DNA of 64,000 nt from CAVRUD01 sp963849635 (GTDB lineage Bacteria > Chloroflexota > Chloroflexia > Thermomicrobiales > UBA6265). A model generated the notes under the pieces. The model ran no database searches and was not told the DNA's origin. It saw nothing but the letters and a program-made list of their open reading frames with translations. The stretch spans positions 62,001-126,000 of the forward strand of contig CAWKIA010000019.1 in assembly GCA_963849635.1 (NCBI GenBank), written 5' to 3'. Position numbers and translations under genes: made by a program. Numbering within the stretch: the stretch's first letter is position 1; the number at the start of each line of letters is the position of its first letter. This document shows positions 8,467 to 16,835 of this stretch, in pieces.

Positions 8467-8532
8467 GGGGTGATTCCCATGCGAACGCAGACTCGACCGA
8501 ATGTCGCACACATTCGCGAAAGGAATCACCCC
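8467..8532 (+). promoter_or_regulatory. Inverted repeat that can mask the ribosome site of the next gene
   Basis: GGGGTGATTCC (8467-8477) pairs perfectly with GGAATCACCCC (8522-8532). An inner GCGAA/TTCGC pair (8481-8485, 8513-8517) can extend the stem. The right arm overlaps the AAAGGA ribosome site (8519-8524) and ends one base before the ATG at 8534. Confidence 0.55.
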
Positions 8533-8533
8533 G

Positions 8534-9493
8534 ATGGCGATCACCGTCCGACCGCTCCGGCGAGACCAGCCGGCTGATCTTGACTTCTTTACTGACCTGT
8601 CCGCAGATCCCGGCCGCGATGCCGATGTCCGGGCCTACCTGGACCGGACGATCGCCACGGGCGCGATGCGGCCGGAGTGGTGTTACGTTGCTGAAGACGT
8701 TAGCGGTGTGGTGGGCAGGGTGGCGGCCTGGACACTGCCGCCGTCCGATGTTCCCCTCGATCTGGTCCTGCTTGATGTCCCCTGGGAAGAGCCGGATTCT
8801 CGGGTAGGCGAGGCGCTCCTTCGACACGTGTTCGGGGACATGCGGGCGCTTGGCGGTGAGCGGGTCGGTTATGTGATCGATGAGCCGCCGCGAGAGCCGT
8901 TTTGGCAGGACAACGTCGCGGCGCGGATCGCTCTCCTGGAGCGGGTTGGATTTCGTCTTACCAGAGAGACAAGCAGATTCGAGTTGCTGATCAGGGACGT
9001 GCCGGAACCGTCGATGCGGCTCACTTTTCGGGATCTCACCGCCGTCGGCCAAGAGGCCTTCCTCGATGCAATCCGGCTGGTTTCGGATGGGACACTCGAC
9101 CAGGAAATCCTCGAAGAGCGGGAGCGTGAGGGGCCGGAGGGCGCGGCGCGGCTCCTCTGGGGCCTCTTGACGAAGCTGCGCTACGAACCGAGTTGGTGGC
9201 AACTCGCCTATGACCACGAAGGGACATTGGTCGGGCAGGTGATGCCCTGCGCCAACCCGGGCGCCGCGACGATCGGGTACATCGGCGTGGTTCCGGAACA
9301 GCGGGGCAAGGGCTACGTCGACGACCTCATGGCGCAGACCACGCGGACTCTCAACGCGGCTGGATACGACAGAATCGTTGCCGACACGGATCTTCAGAAT
9401 GCCCCGATGGCCGCCGCGTTCGGGCGGGCCGGCTACGCTCCGTTTGGCACCCGGAAGGAGTTTGCTATCGAGTTGAATGCCTCGATGGGCTAA
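8534..9493 (+). CDS. Tandem GNAT-domain acetyltransferase, 319 aa
   Basis: Two GNAT-like halves are visible. The C-terminal half carries the acetyl-CoA-binding motif in IGVVPEQRGKGYVDDLM and the ending DTDLQNAPMAAAFGRAGYAPFGTRKEF. The N-terminal half is degenerate (WLERVGF-type ending at about residues 135-150). The arrangement resembles mycothiol-synthase-like two-domain GNATs, but the substrate is unknown. The ATG at 8534 is chosen for the AAAGGA ten bases upstream. The leader folds into a hairpin that covers this site, so translation may be regulated. Confidence 0.8.
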   Translation: MAITVRPLRRDQPADLDFFTDLSADPGRDADVRAYLDRTIATGAMRPEWCYVAEDVSGVVGRVAAWTLPPSDVPLDLVLLDVPWEEPDSRVGEALLRHVFGDMRALGGERVGYVIDEPPREPFWQDNVAARIALLERVGFRLTRETSRFELLIRDVPEPSMRLTFRDLTAVGQEAFLDAIRLVSDGTLDQEILEEREREGPEGAARLLWGLLTKLRYEPSWWQLAYDHEGTLVGQVMPCANPGAATIGYIGVVPEQRGKGYVDDLMAQTTRTLNAAGYDRIVADTDLQNAPMAAAFGRAGYAPFGTRKEFAIELNASMG

Positions 9494-9495
9494 AG

Positions 9496-10332
9496 CTAGG
9501 ACGTGGCCGAGATGTGCGCGATGTAGCGGGCGGCTGAACGGGAGACCGCGTTCTTGGCGTCGCTCGCGATTACCGCTCCGTGCCAGGAGCTGTGGAGGCG
9601 GTCGAAGCTGAACGGCTCGACCGCGGCGACGATGCGGTTCACCGAGGAGGCGTCGAGCGGGATCAGGTTGGGGTAGCTGTACATGAAGCTGACCCAGCGC
9701 CGGTCCTGAACGACGTAGATCGTGTCGCCGGTGAAGAGCGAGCCGGCGCCACTCGCTCCGGCGGCCCAATGGAGGACGCTGCTGCCGGGGTAGTGGCCGC
9801 CGCAGCGGATGGCGGTCACGCCCGGGACAATCTCGCGCGTCTCGCCGTCCCAGTAAGTAATCTGCGCGTCGGTTCTGACCACAAACGGGCGGTGATCGGC
9901 ATGGAGGTAGATGGGGATGTTGCCGAAGGCGGCGCTCCAGTCGGCCATGCTGGAGAAGAAATGCGGGTGGGAGATCGTGATGGCGGCGAGACCACCGCGG
10001 CGCTCGACCTCGGCGACCGTCGCGTCATCGATCAGGCTGATGCAGTCCCAGAGGACATTGCCGGCCGGGGTCTCAATCAGGTGGGCCTGCTGCGCGATCG
10101 CGAACGCCGGCTCTGTCCCGATCCCGGTCAGTCCGGGCTCGATCTCTCGAAACGCGTTTTTCCGGTCTCGCTGAATCTCAGCCAGCGTCGTCCAACGTTG
10201 GCCCGCGTGCCCGATGTACTGCCGGTCGTCCTCGCAGATCGGGCACTCCGGCGGCGCAGCGTCGTTGGCCGGGAACTGCGTGCCACAGGTGACGCAGATG
10301 TGATTGACCAGACCGGTCTTGGCTGTACTCAT
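9496..10332 (-). CDS. Zinc-ribbon MBL-fold metallo-hydrolase, 278 aa
   Basis: An N-terminal rubredoxin-like zinc ribbon (CVTCGTQFP and CPIC, about residues 13-32) precedes a metallo-beta-lactamase-fold domain. Its ligand regions are ISHPHFFSSM, HADHRP, the GGHYPGSS loop and FTGDT. Known relatives are annotated only as MBL-fold hydrolases. The fold suggests hydrolysis or redox chemistry on a small molecule; the first metal motif (HPHFFSS) departs from the canonical HxHxDH, so activity is uncertain. It converges with the GNAT gene, leaving two bases between stops. Confidence 0.8.
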   Translation of the reverse strand: MSTAKTGLVNHICVTCGTQFPANDAAPPECPICEDDRQYIGHAGQRWTTLAEIQRDRKNAFREIEPGLTGIGTEPAFAIAQQAHLIETPAGNVLWDCISLIDDATVAEVERRGGLAAITISHPHFFSSMADWSAAFGNIPIYLHADHRPFVVRTDAQITYWDGETREIVPGVTAIRCGGHYPGSSVLHWAAGASGAGSLFTGDTIYVVQDRRWVSFMYSYPNLIPLDASSVNRIVAAVEPFSFDRLHSSWHGAVIASDAKNAVSRSAARYIAHISATS

Positions 10333-10383
10333 CGGCTTTTGGCCTCCTCAGTGCCGGCGATGCGTCTGATCGATGTGGACCCC

Positions 10384-11490
10384 TTAGGACCGGCGCAGGA
10401 CATCCTCCATGATCGCGATGAAGTCTTCGAGTGTCCACTCGCCGCTGACCTCGATGCGGGGCACGTTCCAGCGGTCAAGCGCTGCAATGTGCCCCTGGCC
10501 ACCGGTTGCGCCGAAGGCAATCTCATACCCGGCGGACTTGATGGTGGAGATGGTGGTGTCGTTGAACTGACCGAAGGGATACGCGAAGCAGGTCACCTTC
10601 ATGCCAAGGATGTGCTCCAACCAGGTCTTGTTCTCCGTGATCTGCCACTTCTGCTTCTCAGCGGTCAAGGTGTTCAGGTAAGGGTGAGTCACGGTATGAC
10701 CGCAGACCTGGCCCTGCTGTGCTAACGCAATGATCTCCTCTTCTGTCAGATGGGCGCCGTTGGGTAGGACGTAGGTTCCCCGGAACTCGTACTTCTCCAG
10801 GAGGCGCATGAAGTCCGGTGTAGGCTCCCAATAGTCGTCGATGGAGATGATGATCGGCCGGGCTGGAATGGGAAGTCCCCGGTCGATGTGGGCAACCAGA
10901 TCGGCCGGAGTCAGGGTCGCGTATCCCTGGTCACGCAGCCACTTGAGTTGGGCCTCGAGCGACTTGCGGGAGACAAACAGCGGGCCCTCCCCGTCGCCGA
11001 TGCGGTGATACATCAGGACGGGGATCAGAGCCGGGTCCTTTTCCGGCGGCAGCTGAAGTGCGGTGGAGATGACGAAGCCTTCTCCGTGGGGAGTGGAGAC
11101 GAAGCGCCAGGTCTGGTTCCCGTAGGCGATCTCCGGCCCGATGGCGGAAACGATGGTGCCGAACCCGAGTGAGCCGACGAGGTCGCAGTCGCGACCCGGA
11201 CCGCTGCGCAGATTGAGCGCGCCGACGATCACGATGTTCTGGTCCCCGCTCGCGACGCCGCTGCCCTGGATAGAGCGCCTGTCTGGTGTGACGCACCGGA
11301 CAGCCGCGGATTCCGCTGGGACGTAGGCGCCGCCGATTCCAAACATCGTTTCCGGCGAGGCCGGAGCGGCCGCAGCAAGATCCGAGGAGGAGGAGTCCTC
11401 GGTGGTTGTGCTGGAATTCGACCCCGTCCCGCATCCAGCAAGGAGAAGCAGGACGAGCAAGGTCGTGATCACGTGTCCAGAACGAGGCAC
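10384..11490 (-). CDS. Lipoprotein polysaccharide deacetylase with SH3b-like domain, 368 aa
   Basis: A surface-anchored carbohydrate esterase-4 enzyme. The signal peptide ends in the lipobox LLAGC (Cys near 20). A short SH3b-like segment (ALNLRSGPG, about residues 90-98) follows, then the NodB domain from about residue 150 (LMYHRI). Its motifs are IDDYW in place of the usual TFDDG, HTVTHP (metal-binding His pair) and FAYPFGQFN. It probably removes acetyl groups from a cell-wall or extracellular polysaccharide. The ATG follows the divergent spacer shared with nothing on the right; the HtrA gene upstream is separated by a strong hairpin. Confidence 0.85.
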   Translation of the reverse strand: MPRSGHVITTLLVLLLLAGCGTGSNSSTTTEDSSSSDLAAAAPASPETMFGIGGAYVPAESAAVRCVTPDRRSIQGSGVASGDQNIVIVGALNLRSGPGRDCDLVGSLGFGTIVSAIGPEIAYGNQTWRFVSTPHGEGFVISTALQLPPEKDPALIPVLMYHRIGDGEGPLFVSRKSLEAQLKWLRDQGYATLTPADLVAHIDRGLPIPARPIIISIDDYWEPTPDFMRLLEKYEFRGTYVLPNGAHLTEEEIIALAQQGQVCGHTVTHPYLNTLTAEKQKWQITENKTWLEHILGMKVTCFAYPFGQFNDTTISTIKSAGYEIAFGATGGQGHIAALDRWNVPRIEVSGEWTLEDFIAIMEDVLRRS

Positions 11491-11606
11491 CGGGAACCTC
11501 GGCGGGCAGGGATAGATCGCGAGGCAAACGATTTATGCGCCCATGGTACCGGAGACCTGGTGGAATGTGGCGATTACATGTCATAACGAGGCCAGAAATG
11601 GCCGCA

Positions 11607-11649
11607 CGAGGCAGGCCCACTCCGAGTTCGGAGTGGGCCTGCCTCGTTT
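11607..11649 (-). terminator. Hairpin terminator after htrA
   Basis: A perfect 19-bp stem (11607-11625 with 11628-11646) with a two-base loop lies 16 bases past the htrA stop. The T tract (TTT) is on the plus side only, so on the minus strand it acts as a stable hairpin without a clear U tail. Confidence 0.65.
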
Positions 11650-11664
11650 GTCAGCCGCGGGTGG

Positions 11665-12813
11665 CTACTCTTGGCTCGTGTCGAGTTCGGTGAGGGTGAC
11701 CTCGACCGTGAGTTCTTCATCGCCGCGCTGGATCAGAACCTCGACGGTGTCGCCGGGTTCGTGGTCGAGCAGCACTTCGACGAAGGGGGTGTCGAAGTCG
11801 ATGCGCTGACCGTCGATCTCCAAGATAATGTCGTTCTCTTGGATGCCGGCCTCGCCGGCACCAGACTCTTCATCGACGTTTGCCACATAGGCACCATAAT
11901 CGACCGGGAGATCAAACTCCGACGCAAGCTGCGGGGTGATTCCCTGGGTCCCAACGCCAAAGTACGGATAGTCAACCTCACCGGTCTCCAAGATGTCGGT
12001 CACGACTTCCTGAACGGTGCTGGACGGGACCGCGAAGAAGAGACCTTGAGCAACTGCTTCACCGCCGGTCTCGGTGATACCGATCGTGTTGACCCCGACG
12101 ACCTCACCGGCGAGGGTGAAGAGCGGGCCGCCGGAGTTGCCCGGGTTGATGGCGGCGTCGTGCTGGATGAGGTTGTTGTAGAGCAAAGGATCGCCGCCGA
12201 ATTGGCTAAAGTCACGATTAAGCGCACTGACGATTCCCTGTGTCACGGTGGTCGTGAACGCACCAAGCGGCGAGCCGATCGCGATCACGGTCTGGCCTGG
12301 CAGTAAGTCATCGGAGTCACCAAACGGGACTGTCGCTGGCACGTCACCTTCCATGTCCAGCACGGCGAGGTCGCTGTGTTCGTCTGAACCGACAAGTTCA
12401 GCGTCGCGCTGATCGCCATCGGAGAGGAGGACGACGAATTCGTCGCCGCCGGTGACGACGTGCCAGTTGGTAACGATGTGGCCGTCGTCGTCGATGATGA
12501 AGCCGGTGCCGAGTCCGGCTTCGATGGTGGTTTCGTCGTCTTCGTCGAGCGACCCGAGATCGCCGGTCTGGCGGTTGATCACGGTGACGACGGCGGGGCT
12601 GACGCGCTGGACGACCTCGACGGCGTCGGTTGGGGTTGAGGCCGACTCCTCCGAGGTGTCGGCCTCGGGAGTTATCTCGACCTGGGCGGAGGTGCCGGAG
12701 AGGCCGATGTTGATGGGGATGACCAGGGCGAGCACGAGCAGGGCGACCAGGCCGGCGGTTGAGATGCCGGTGAGGAAGCCGGCCGTCCAACCGGGGGCAA
12801 ATAGTCGTTTCAC
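11665..12813 (-). CDS. HtrA/DegP-type membrane-anchored serine protease, 382 aa
   Basis: A trypsin-like protease for envelope protein quality control. A single N-terminal membrane segment (about residues 18-36) anchors it, followed by an acidic Ser/Thr linker. The catalytic triad is His118 (TNWHVV), Asp148 (HSDLAVLD) and Ser227 (GNSGGP). A PDZ domain occupies the C-terminal third (FGVGTQGITPQLA, then GAGEAGIQENDIILEIDG). Length is normal for one-PDZ HtrA proteins. The ATG at 12813 is preceded by AAGGAG within 12 bases. It is transcribed alone, ending at the hairpin 11607-11646. Confidence 0.93.
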   Translation of the reverse strand: MKRLFAPGWTAGFLTGISTAGLVALLVLALVIPINIGLSGTSAQVEITPEADTSEESASTPTDAVEVVQRVSPAVVTVINRQTGDLGSLDEDDETTIEAGLGTGFIIDDDGHIVTNWHVVTGGDEFVVLLSDGDQRDAELVGSDEHSDLAVLDMEGDVPATVPFGDSDDLLPGQTVIAIGSPLGAFTTTVTQGIVSALNRDFSQFGGDPLLYNNLIQHDAAINPGNSGGPLFTLAGEVVGVNTIGITETGGEAVAQGLFFAVPSSTVQEVVTDILETGEVDYPYFGVGTQGITPQLASEFDLPVDYGAYVANVDEESGAGEAGIQENDIILEIDGQRIDFDTPFVEVLLDHEPGDTVEVLIQRGDEELTVEVTLTELDTSQE

Positions 12814-13517
12814 GGGTACGACGCTCCTTCGTGGGTGAAACTTCGAGTCGGGACCGGGTGTGACATGGGGCTGACATGCCGCCGCATGGTTCTTTCAGAG
12901 CTCACTGCCAGACATACGACACCGTCGGTGTTTGGAGATTGCCAGGTGAGCGTCAGCCTCTACCGGCAGCGGCGCTAAGGCTACAGTGGATGGCGCACGA
13001 GTGGGGAAGGACCGGCCCGAAAAGAGGATGAGCCACGTGGCGGGCTGGTGCCACGTGGCTCTGACCTCAAGGAGGGAATCAACCTCGCGATATGGCTGGT
13101 ATCGCGGGTCAAGTGGTCGCCGCTGGTTTGCAGCGGTGGCCGGTTTCGGCGTAAAGGGGGGGCGCCTTTCCGGCGGGGTCATCAGGGATGCCTCGCCACC
13201 ACTGAAGTCAGTTTATCCCCCTCTCAGAATCTGTATGGAATCGAACGGATAGAGTTTTCGGTACGTTAGCGCCAACTGTGCCGAAGAGGCACGAGTGGAG
13301 GGCGGATTCTGCGTGGTTTAGGGGAATAACTTGTCATGTCATGACCGATCGGTCTTGACGCGGGCCGGCGTGCGGCTGGTGTTTCTCGGCCGGTGACCGG
13401 CGGCGTCGCGGGCGGGCCGGATCGGTATACTGCCGGATAGATACTGAACCAAATGAGAGTCGCAATTGAGACGCTGCCGCCGGCGCTGACGCGGGGGCAA
13501 CCGGAGGGTCGGACGAG
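12814..13517. other. Long intergenic region, 704 bases
   Basis: It separates divergent genes. Visible structure: a 12-bp perfect hairpin (13031-13042 with 13051-13062), a 12-bp palindrome GACCGATCGGTC (13343-13354), and a TATACT hexamer (13426-13431) that could be a -10 box for the gene at 13518. Short open frames here look non-coding. Confidence 0.45.
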
Positions 13518-14375
13518 GTGGAGGTGACGATCATCGTGCTGGTCGTCCTCGCGGTGGGTGGGTTCTTCGGCGTGGGTGGCTATCTGCTGCGCGACTTCGG
13601 CAAGCAGGTGTTGAGCCGGGACGCCGCGGCGGTGGGGGCCGACTTGCAGGTCCGCCAGGAGGCGGTCCTGGCGGACGCCCGGGCGGAGCTCGACCGGCTT
13701 AAGGCTGACCTGCGGGCGGCGACCAGCGAGGGTGACGCCCAACTGGCGCGCCTACGGCAACGGCGAGAGGCGGCCCAGTCCGAGCTCGAGGCGGCGCTGG
13801 TCAAAGCCCGCGATGAGCTTTCCCGGGCGGAGCGGATCCGGCAGGGCGCGGAGCAGGCCAGGGAGCAGGTGGGCGCGACGGCGGCGATGGTTGAGCGGGA
13901 GCGGCCGGATGCGCTCCTGGCGAGCCGGGTGGCGATCGAGCACCTGGAGACGCTGATCGAGCTCTATGCCCGGTTAGCCCGGGTCGAGACCGCTCTGGCC
14001 CAGTTGACGACGCCGATCCTGCTGCCGGGTGAGCCATACGAGGCGCCGGAGGAGTTCCTGCCGGAGGCACTGCGCTGGGACAACTGGAAGGATGTCGGTG
14101 AGTCGGCCTACGCCCTGGGAGAGTACCTGACTGAAAACCGGCTGCGGATCCCGGTGGCGACGGCGCGGGAGCTGGAGACGGGGGTGACGGCACTTCGGAT
14201 CGCCTTGACCCGGTCGATCTACCCTAACCTGAGCCCGGCGCCGACCCAGGAGCAGGAGGAGCCGCTTCGGGCTGGGCTCGATGTGCTGGCCCAGACGCTG
14301 CCGCGGATGCGCGGCCTCCTGGAGGACGACTATCGGACGCTGACCGGTACCGGAGAGGCGGCGGAGCGGAAATGA
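13518..14375 (+). CDS. Membrane-anchored coiled-coil protein, 285 aa
   Basis: A GTG-started protein with one N-terminal membrane helix (TIIVLVVLAVGGFFGVGGYLL) and a long Ala/Arg/Glu-rich coiled coil from about residue 30 to 120. A mixed domain follows, including EEFLPEALRWDNWKDVG and a helical end. The design resembles RmuC-like or envelope scaffold proteins, but no RmuC nuclease domain is present. It stands alone, with promoters likely in the upstream spacer. Function unknown. Confidence 0.65.
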   Translation: MEVTIIVLVVLAVGGFFGVGGYLLRDFGKQVLSRDAAAVGADLQVRQEAVLADARAELDRLKADLRAATSEGDAQLARLRQRREAAQSELEAALVKARDELSRAERIRQGAEQAREQVGATAAMVERERPDALLASRVAIEHLETLIELYARLARVETALAQLTTPILLPGEPYEAPEEFLPEALRWDNWKDVGESAYALGEYLTENRLRIPVATARELETGVTALRIALTRSIYPNLSPAPTQEQEEPLRAGLDVLAQTLPRMRGLLEDDYRTLTGTGEAAERK

Positions 14376-14581
14376 TTGGGGGCGACAGCCTCGCGGCCAG
14401 GCACCCGAACGTCGGTGAACGGGGTATGAACGACCTTCGTCCGGGGACTGGCGAAGTCGTGCTAGGATTGCCAATCGGTGATGGCGCACATTGTGCGCGG
14501 CGTCCAGCGACGGCGTCTTTGAGTCGGATCGGATGGTCGATGAGGATCGTTCGGATCAAGCAACTATTTCGCCGAATTCAG

Positions 14582-14611
14582 TTGCCGTAGCGCCGAGATA
14601 CGACGTATACG
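14582..14611 (+). promoter_or_regulatory. Candidate promoter of the citrate synthase gene
   Basis: TTGCCG (14582-14587) and TATACG (14606-14611) are 18 bases apart, about 55 bases upstream of the ATG at 14666. Confidence 0.4.
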
Positions 14612-14665
14612 GCCGAAAGATACATTGGTGCGGCAAACACCTTTGATAGAGGAGGTCCGGATTCG

Positions 14666-15817
14666 ATGAGCGGCGCGACAGCAATCGCTACTCCGATGCC
14701 GAAGCCGGAGGGGCTTGAGGGGGTCGTTGCGGCGACAACGGCGCTGAGTCACGTCTACGGAGAGGAAGGCCGGCTGGTCTACCGTGGGTACGATATCCAC
14801 GAGCTGGCTGGAAACGCCTCCTTCGAGGAGGTGGCGTTCCTGCTCTGGAATGGCCACCTGCCGAATGCCGCTGAACTGGCCGAGCTGAACGCAAAGCTGG
14901 ACGCTAACCGGCTGCTGCCGGAATCGGTGATCACGATCCTCCGCGCGTTGCCCAGCGATTGCGAACCGATGGACGCGCTGCGGACGGGCGTGTCCGCCCT
15001 GGGATCCGCGGAGCCGGCCTTGTTCGAGGGTGATCCGAGCCTGGATCAGGCGGTGGCGATCTCCGCCCGGTTCCCGGCGATCCTGGCAACCTTCTTTCGC
15101 CTGCGCCAGGGGAAAGAGCCAATTCCGCACAAGCCCGGGCTGCACACTGCTCAGAGTTACCTCTACCAGCTCTTCGGCAAGGAGCCGGAGGAGCGGCACT
15201 GGGGACCGCTTGAGACCTATCTCATTCTGCTGGCCGATCACGGCATGAACGCCTCGACGTTCACGGCCCGGGTGATCGCCTCGACGGAGTCCGATATGTG
15301 CAGCGCGTTGACGGGCGCGGTCGGCGCCCTCAAGGGCCCCTTGCACGGCGGGGCGCCGTCGAAGGTGCTGGACATGCTCAATGCGATCGGCTCGGCGGAC
15401 AACGTCGATGCCTGGCTGACGAATGCCCTCGACAACAACGAGCGGCTGATGGGCTTTGGCCACAGGGTGTACAAGGCCGAGGACCCGCGGGCGGAGATTC
15501 TGCGCGGGCTGGCGGAGACCGCCAGCGATCCGGACTTCTTCGCGCTCTCGAAGACGACGGAGGACCGGGCGCTGGCGATGCTGGACGAGCGCAAGCCGGG
15601 CCGGCGGCTGTACACCAACGTCGAGTTCTACTCGGCGGCGGTGCTGGCGGCGGTTGGGCTGCCGGGCGACATGTTCACGCCGACCTTTGCGGTGGCACGG
15701 TCGGTGGGGTACAGCGCCCACGTGCTGGAGCAAGCGGCCAACAACCGTCTCATTCGGCCGCAGTCGGAGTTCGTCGGTCCGACGGGGCTGACGTTTGTGG
15801 CGATTGAGCAGCGATAG
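14666..15817 (+). CDS. gltA: Citrate synthase, 383 aa
   Basis: Condenses oxaloacetate with acetyl-CoA at the entry to the TCA cycle. Catalytic motifs are all present: His in DHGMNAS, His in GPLHGGAPSK, the GFGHRVYK segment, and the late Asp region LYTNVEFYSAAVL. The short N-terminus (LEGVVAATTALSHV) places it with the type II-like, Gram-positive/archaeal CitZ citrate synthases rather than the long enterobacterial GltA. A 2-methylcitrate synthase cannot be excluded from sequence alone. A GAGGAGG ribosome site precedes the ATG, and a strong terminator follows. Confidence 0.9.
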   Translation: MSGATAIATPMPKPEGLEGVVAATTALSHVYGEEGRLVYRGYDIHELAGNASFEEVAFLLWNGHLPNAAELAELNAKLDANRLLPESVITILRALPSDCEPMDALRTGVSALGSAEPALFEGDPSLDQAVAISARFPAILATFFRLRQGKEPIPHKPGLHTAQSYLYQLFGKEPEERHWGPLETYLILLADHGMNASTFTARVIASTESDMCSALTGAVGALKGPLHGGAPSKVLDMLNAIGSADNVDAWLTNALDNNERLMGFGHRVYKAEDPRAEILRGLAETASDPDFFALSKTTEDRALAMLDERKPGRRLYTNVEFYSAAVLAAVGLPGDMFTPTFAVARSVGYSAHVLEQAANNRLIRPQSEFVGPTGLTFVAIEQR

Positions 15818-15828
15818 CCCGAAAGAGA

Positions 15829-16027
15829 ACCTCACCCCCTACCCCCTCTCCACTGCGGTGGAGAGGGGCTTTTTGTTGTGCCATTTTCGGAGTCGGAGAG
15901 AACCCCCTACCCCCCCGCCCCCCTCCCCGCTGCAGCAAGGGGAAGGGGGAGCATGCCCTCCATATCGAACACGGCGCTCCGCTACGGCCCCTCTCCATCG
16001 CGATGGAGAGGGGGTAGGGGGTGAGGT
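15829..16027. repeat. MITE-like element with 23-bp terminal inverted repeats
   Basis: A 199-base unit between gltA and the exporter gene is bounded by perfect 23-bp inverted repeats (15829-15851 and 16005-16027) that begin ACCTCACCCCCTACC. Its left part doubles as the gltA terminator; the right part forms a second hairpin (15988-16011). No coding capacity. Confidence 0.65.
15843..15874 (+). terminator. Rho-independent terminator of gltA
   Basis: An 11-bp stem (15843-15853 with 15858-15868), a TGCG loop, then CTTTTT. It lies inside the left end of the repeat unit. Confidence 0.75.
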
Positions 16028-16032
16028 CTGAA

Positions 16033-16770
16033 CTAGAGAAGGCTCTGGAGGGCGCCGGCAATGCCGATGAGGCCGGTGACGAGCAAGAGGGCGAGGGTGA
16101 CGCGTCGGAATTGGGGTGGGGAGACGAAGCGGGTGAGGCGGGCGCCAGCGTAGCGGCCGATGAAGGCGGCGGGGGAGAGGAGGAGGACGGTCCAGACGGT
16201 GTCGCGGTCGACGATGTCCTGGGCGAAGAGGGCGGGGAGGCTGGCGAGGTCAATGATGACGAAATAGACAATGGTGGTGGCGCGGAAGGCGGCAACGGGG
16301 TAGTGGCGGAGGGTGAAGAGGAAGACGATCGGCGGGCCGGAGAGGCCGGTAGAGGTGGAGAGGACGCCGCTGGTGCCGCCGGCGACCAAACCGGCGAGCT
16401 TGCGGTCGGCGCCGGGGATGGCGAAACCGCGGAGAACGACCAGGGCGAAGCCGACGACGACGGCGCTGGCGAGGAGTTTTAGGGCGGCGGTGTCGAGATC
16501 GCGCAGGAGGACGATGCCCAGGACCTGACCGAGGAGTGCGGTGGGCAGGATTTCGGGCAGGGTGCGCCAGCGGATCTCTCGCCAGGAGTCGAGCAGGATA
16601 AGCCAGGAGGTGGCCAGGGCGAGCACCTTGACCAGGACGACGACGGTGGGTGGATCGAAGATGAGGAGGAGGGGTGGGACGCTGACGAGGCCGAAGCCGA
16701 AGCCGGCCAGGCCGGAGACGGCCCCGGCGATGACGACGATGACGATGGCGATGAGGAGCGTCGCGTCCAG
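16033..16770 (-). CDS. TauE/SafE-type sulfite or sulfoacetate exporter family protein, about 245 aa
   Basis: A polytopic membrane protein. The first helix pair VIVVIAGAVSGLAGFGFG and the later repeat LVAGGTSGVLSTSTGLSGPP are the two GxG half-sites of the TauE/SafE family. Reading back from GTG 16626, the frame stays coding to about 16770, where translation would need a CTG start (preceded by GGGAG). An ATG at 16793 is in another frame, so the 5' end may hold a one-base frameshift. Transport of a sulfur compound is the family role; a sulfite-oxidase-like gene nearby fits loosely. Confidence 0.7.
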   Translation of the reverse strand: MDATLLIAIVIVVIAGAVSGLAGFGFGLVSVPPLLLIFDPPTVVVLVKVLALATSWLILLDSWREIRWRTLPEILPTALLGQVLGIVLLRDLDTAALKLLASAVVVGFALVVLRGFAIPGADRKLAGLVAGGTSGVLSTSTGLSGPPIVFLFTLRHYPVAAFRATTIVYFVIIDLASLPALFAQDIVDRDTVWTVLLLSPAAFIGRYAGARLTRFVSPPQFRRVTLALLLVTGLIGIAGALQSLL

Positions 16771-16835
16771 GTGAGTGGGACTCCCGGTTGACCATAGCGG
16801 AGTACGGCGTTCGGCGTTCGGCGGGCGGCGTTCGG

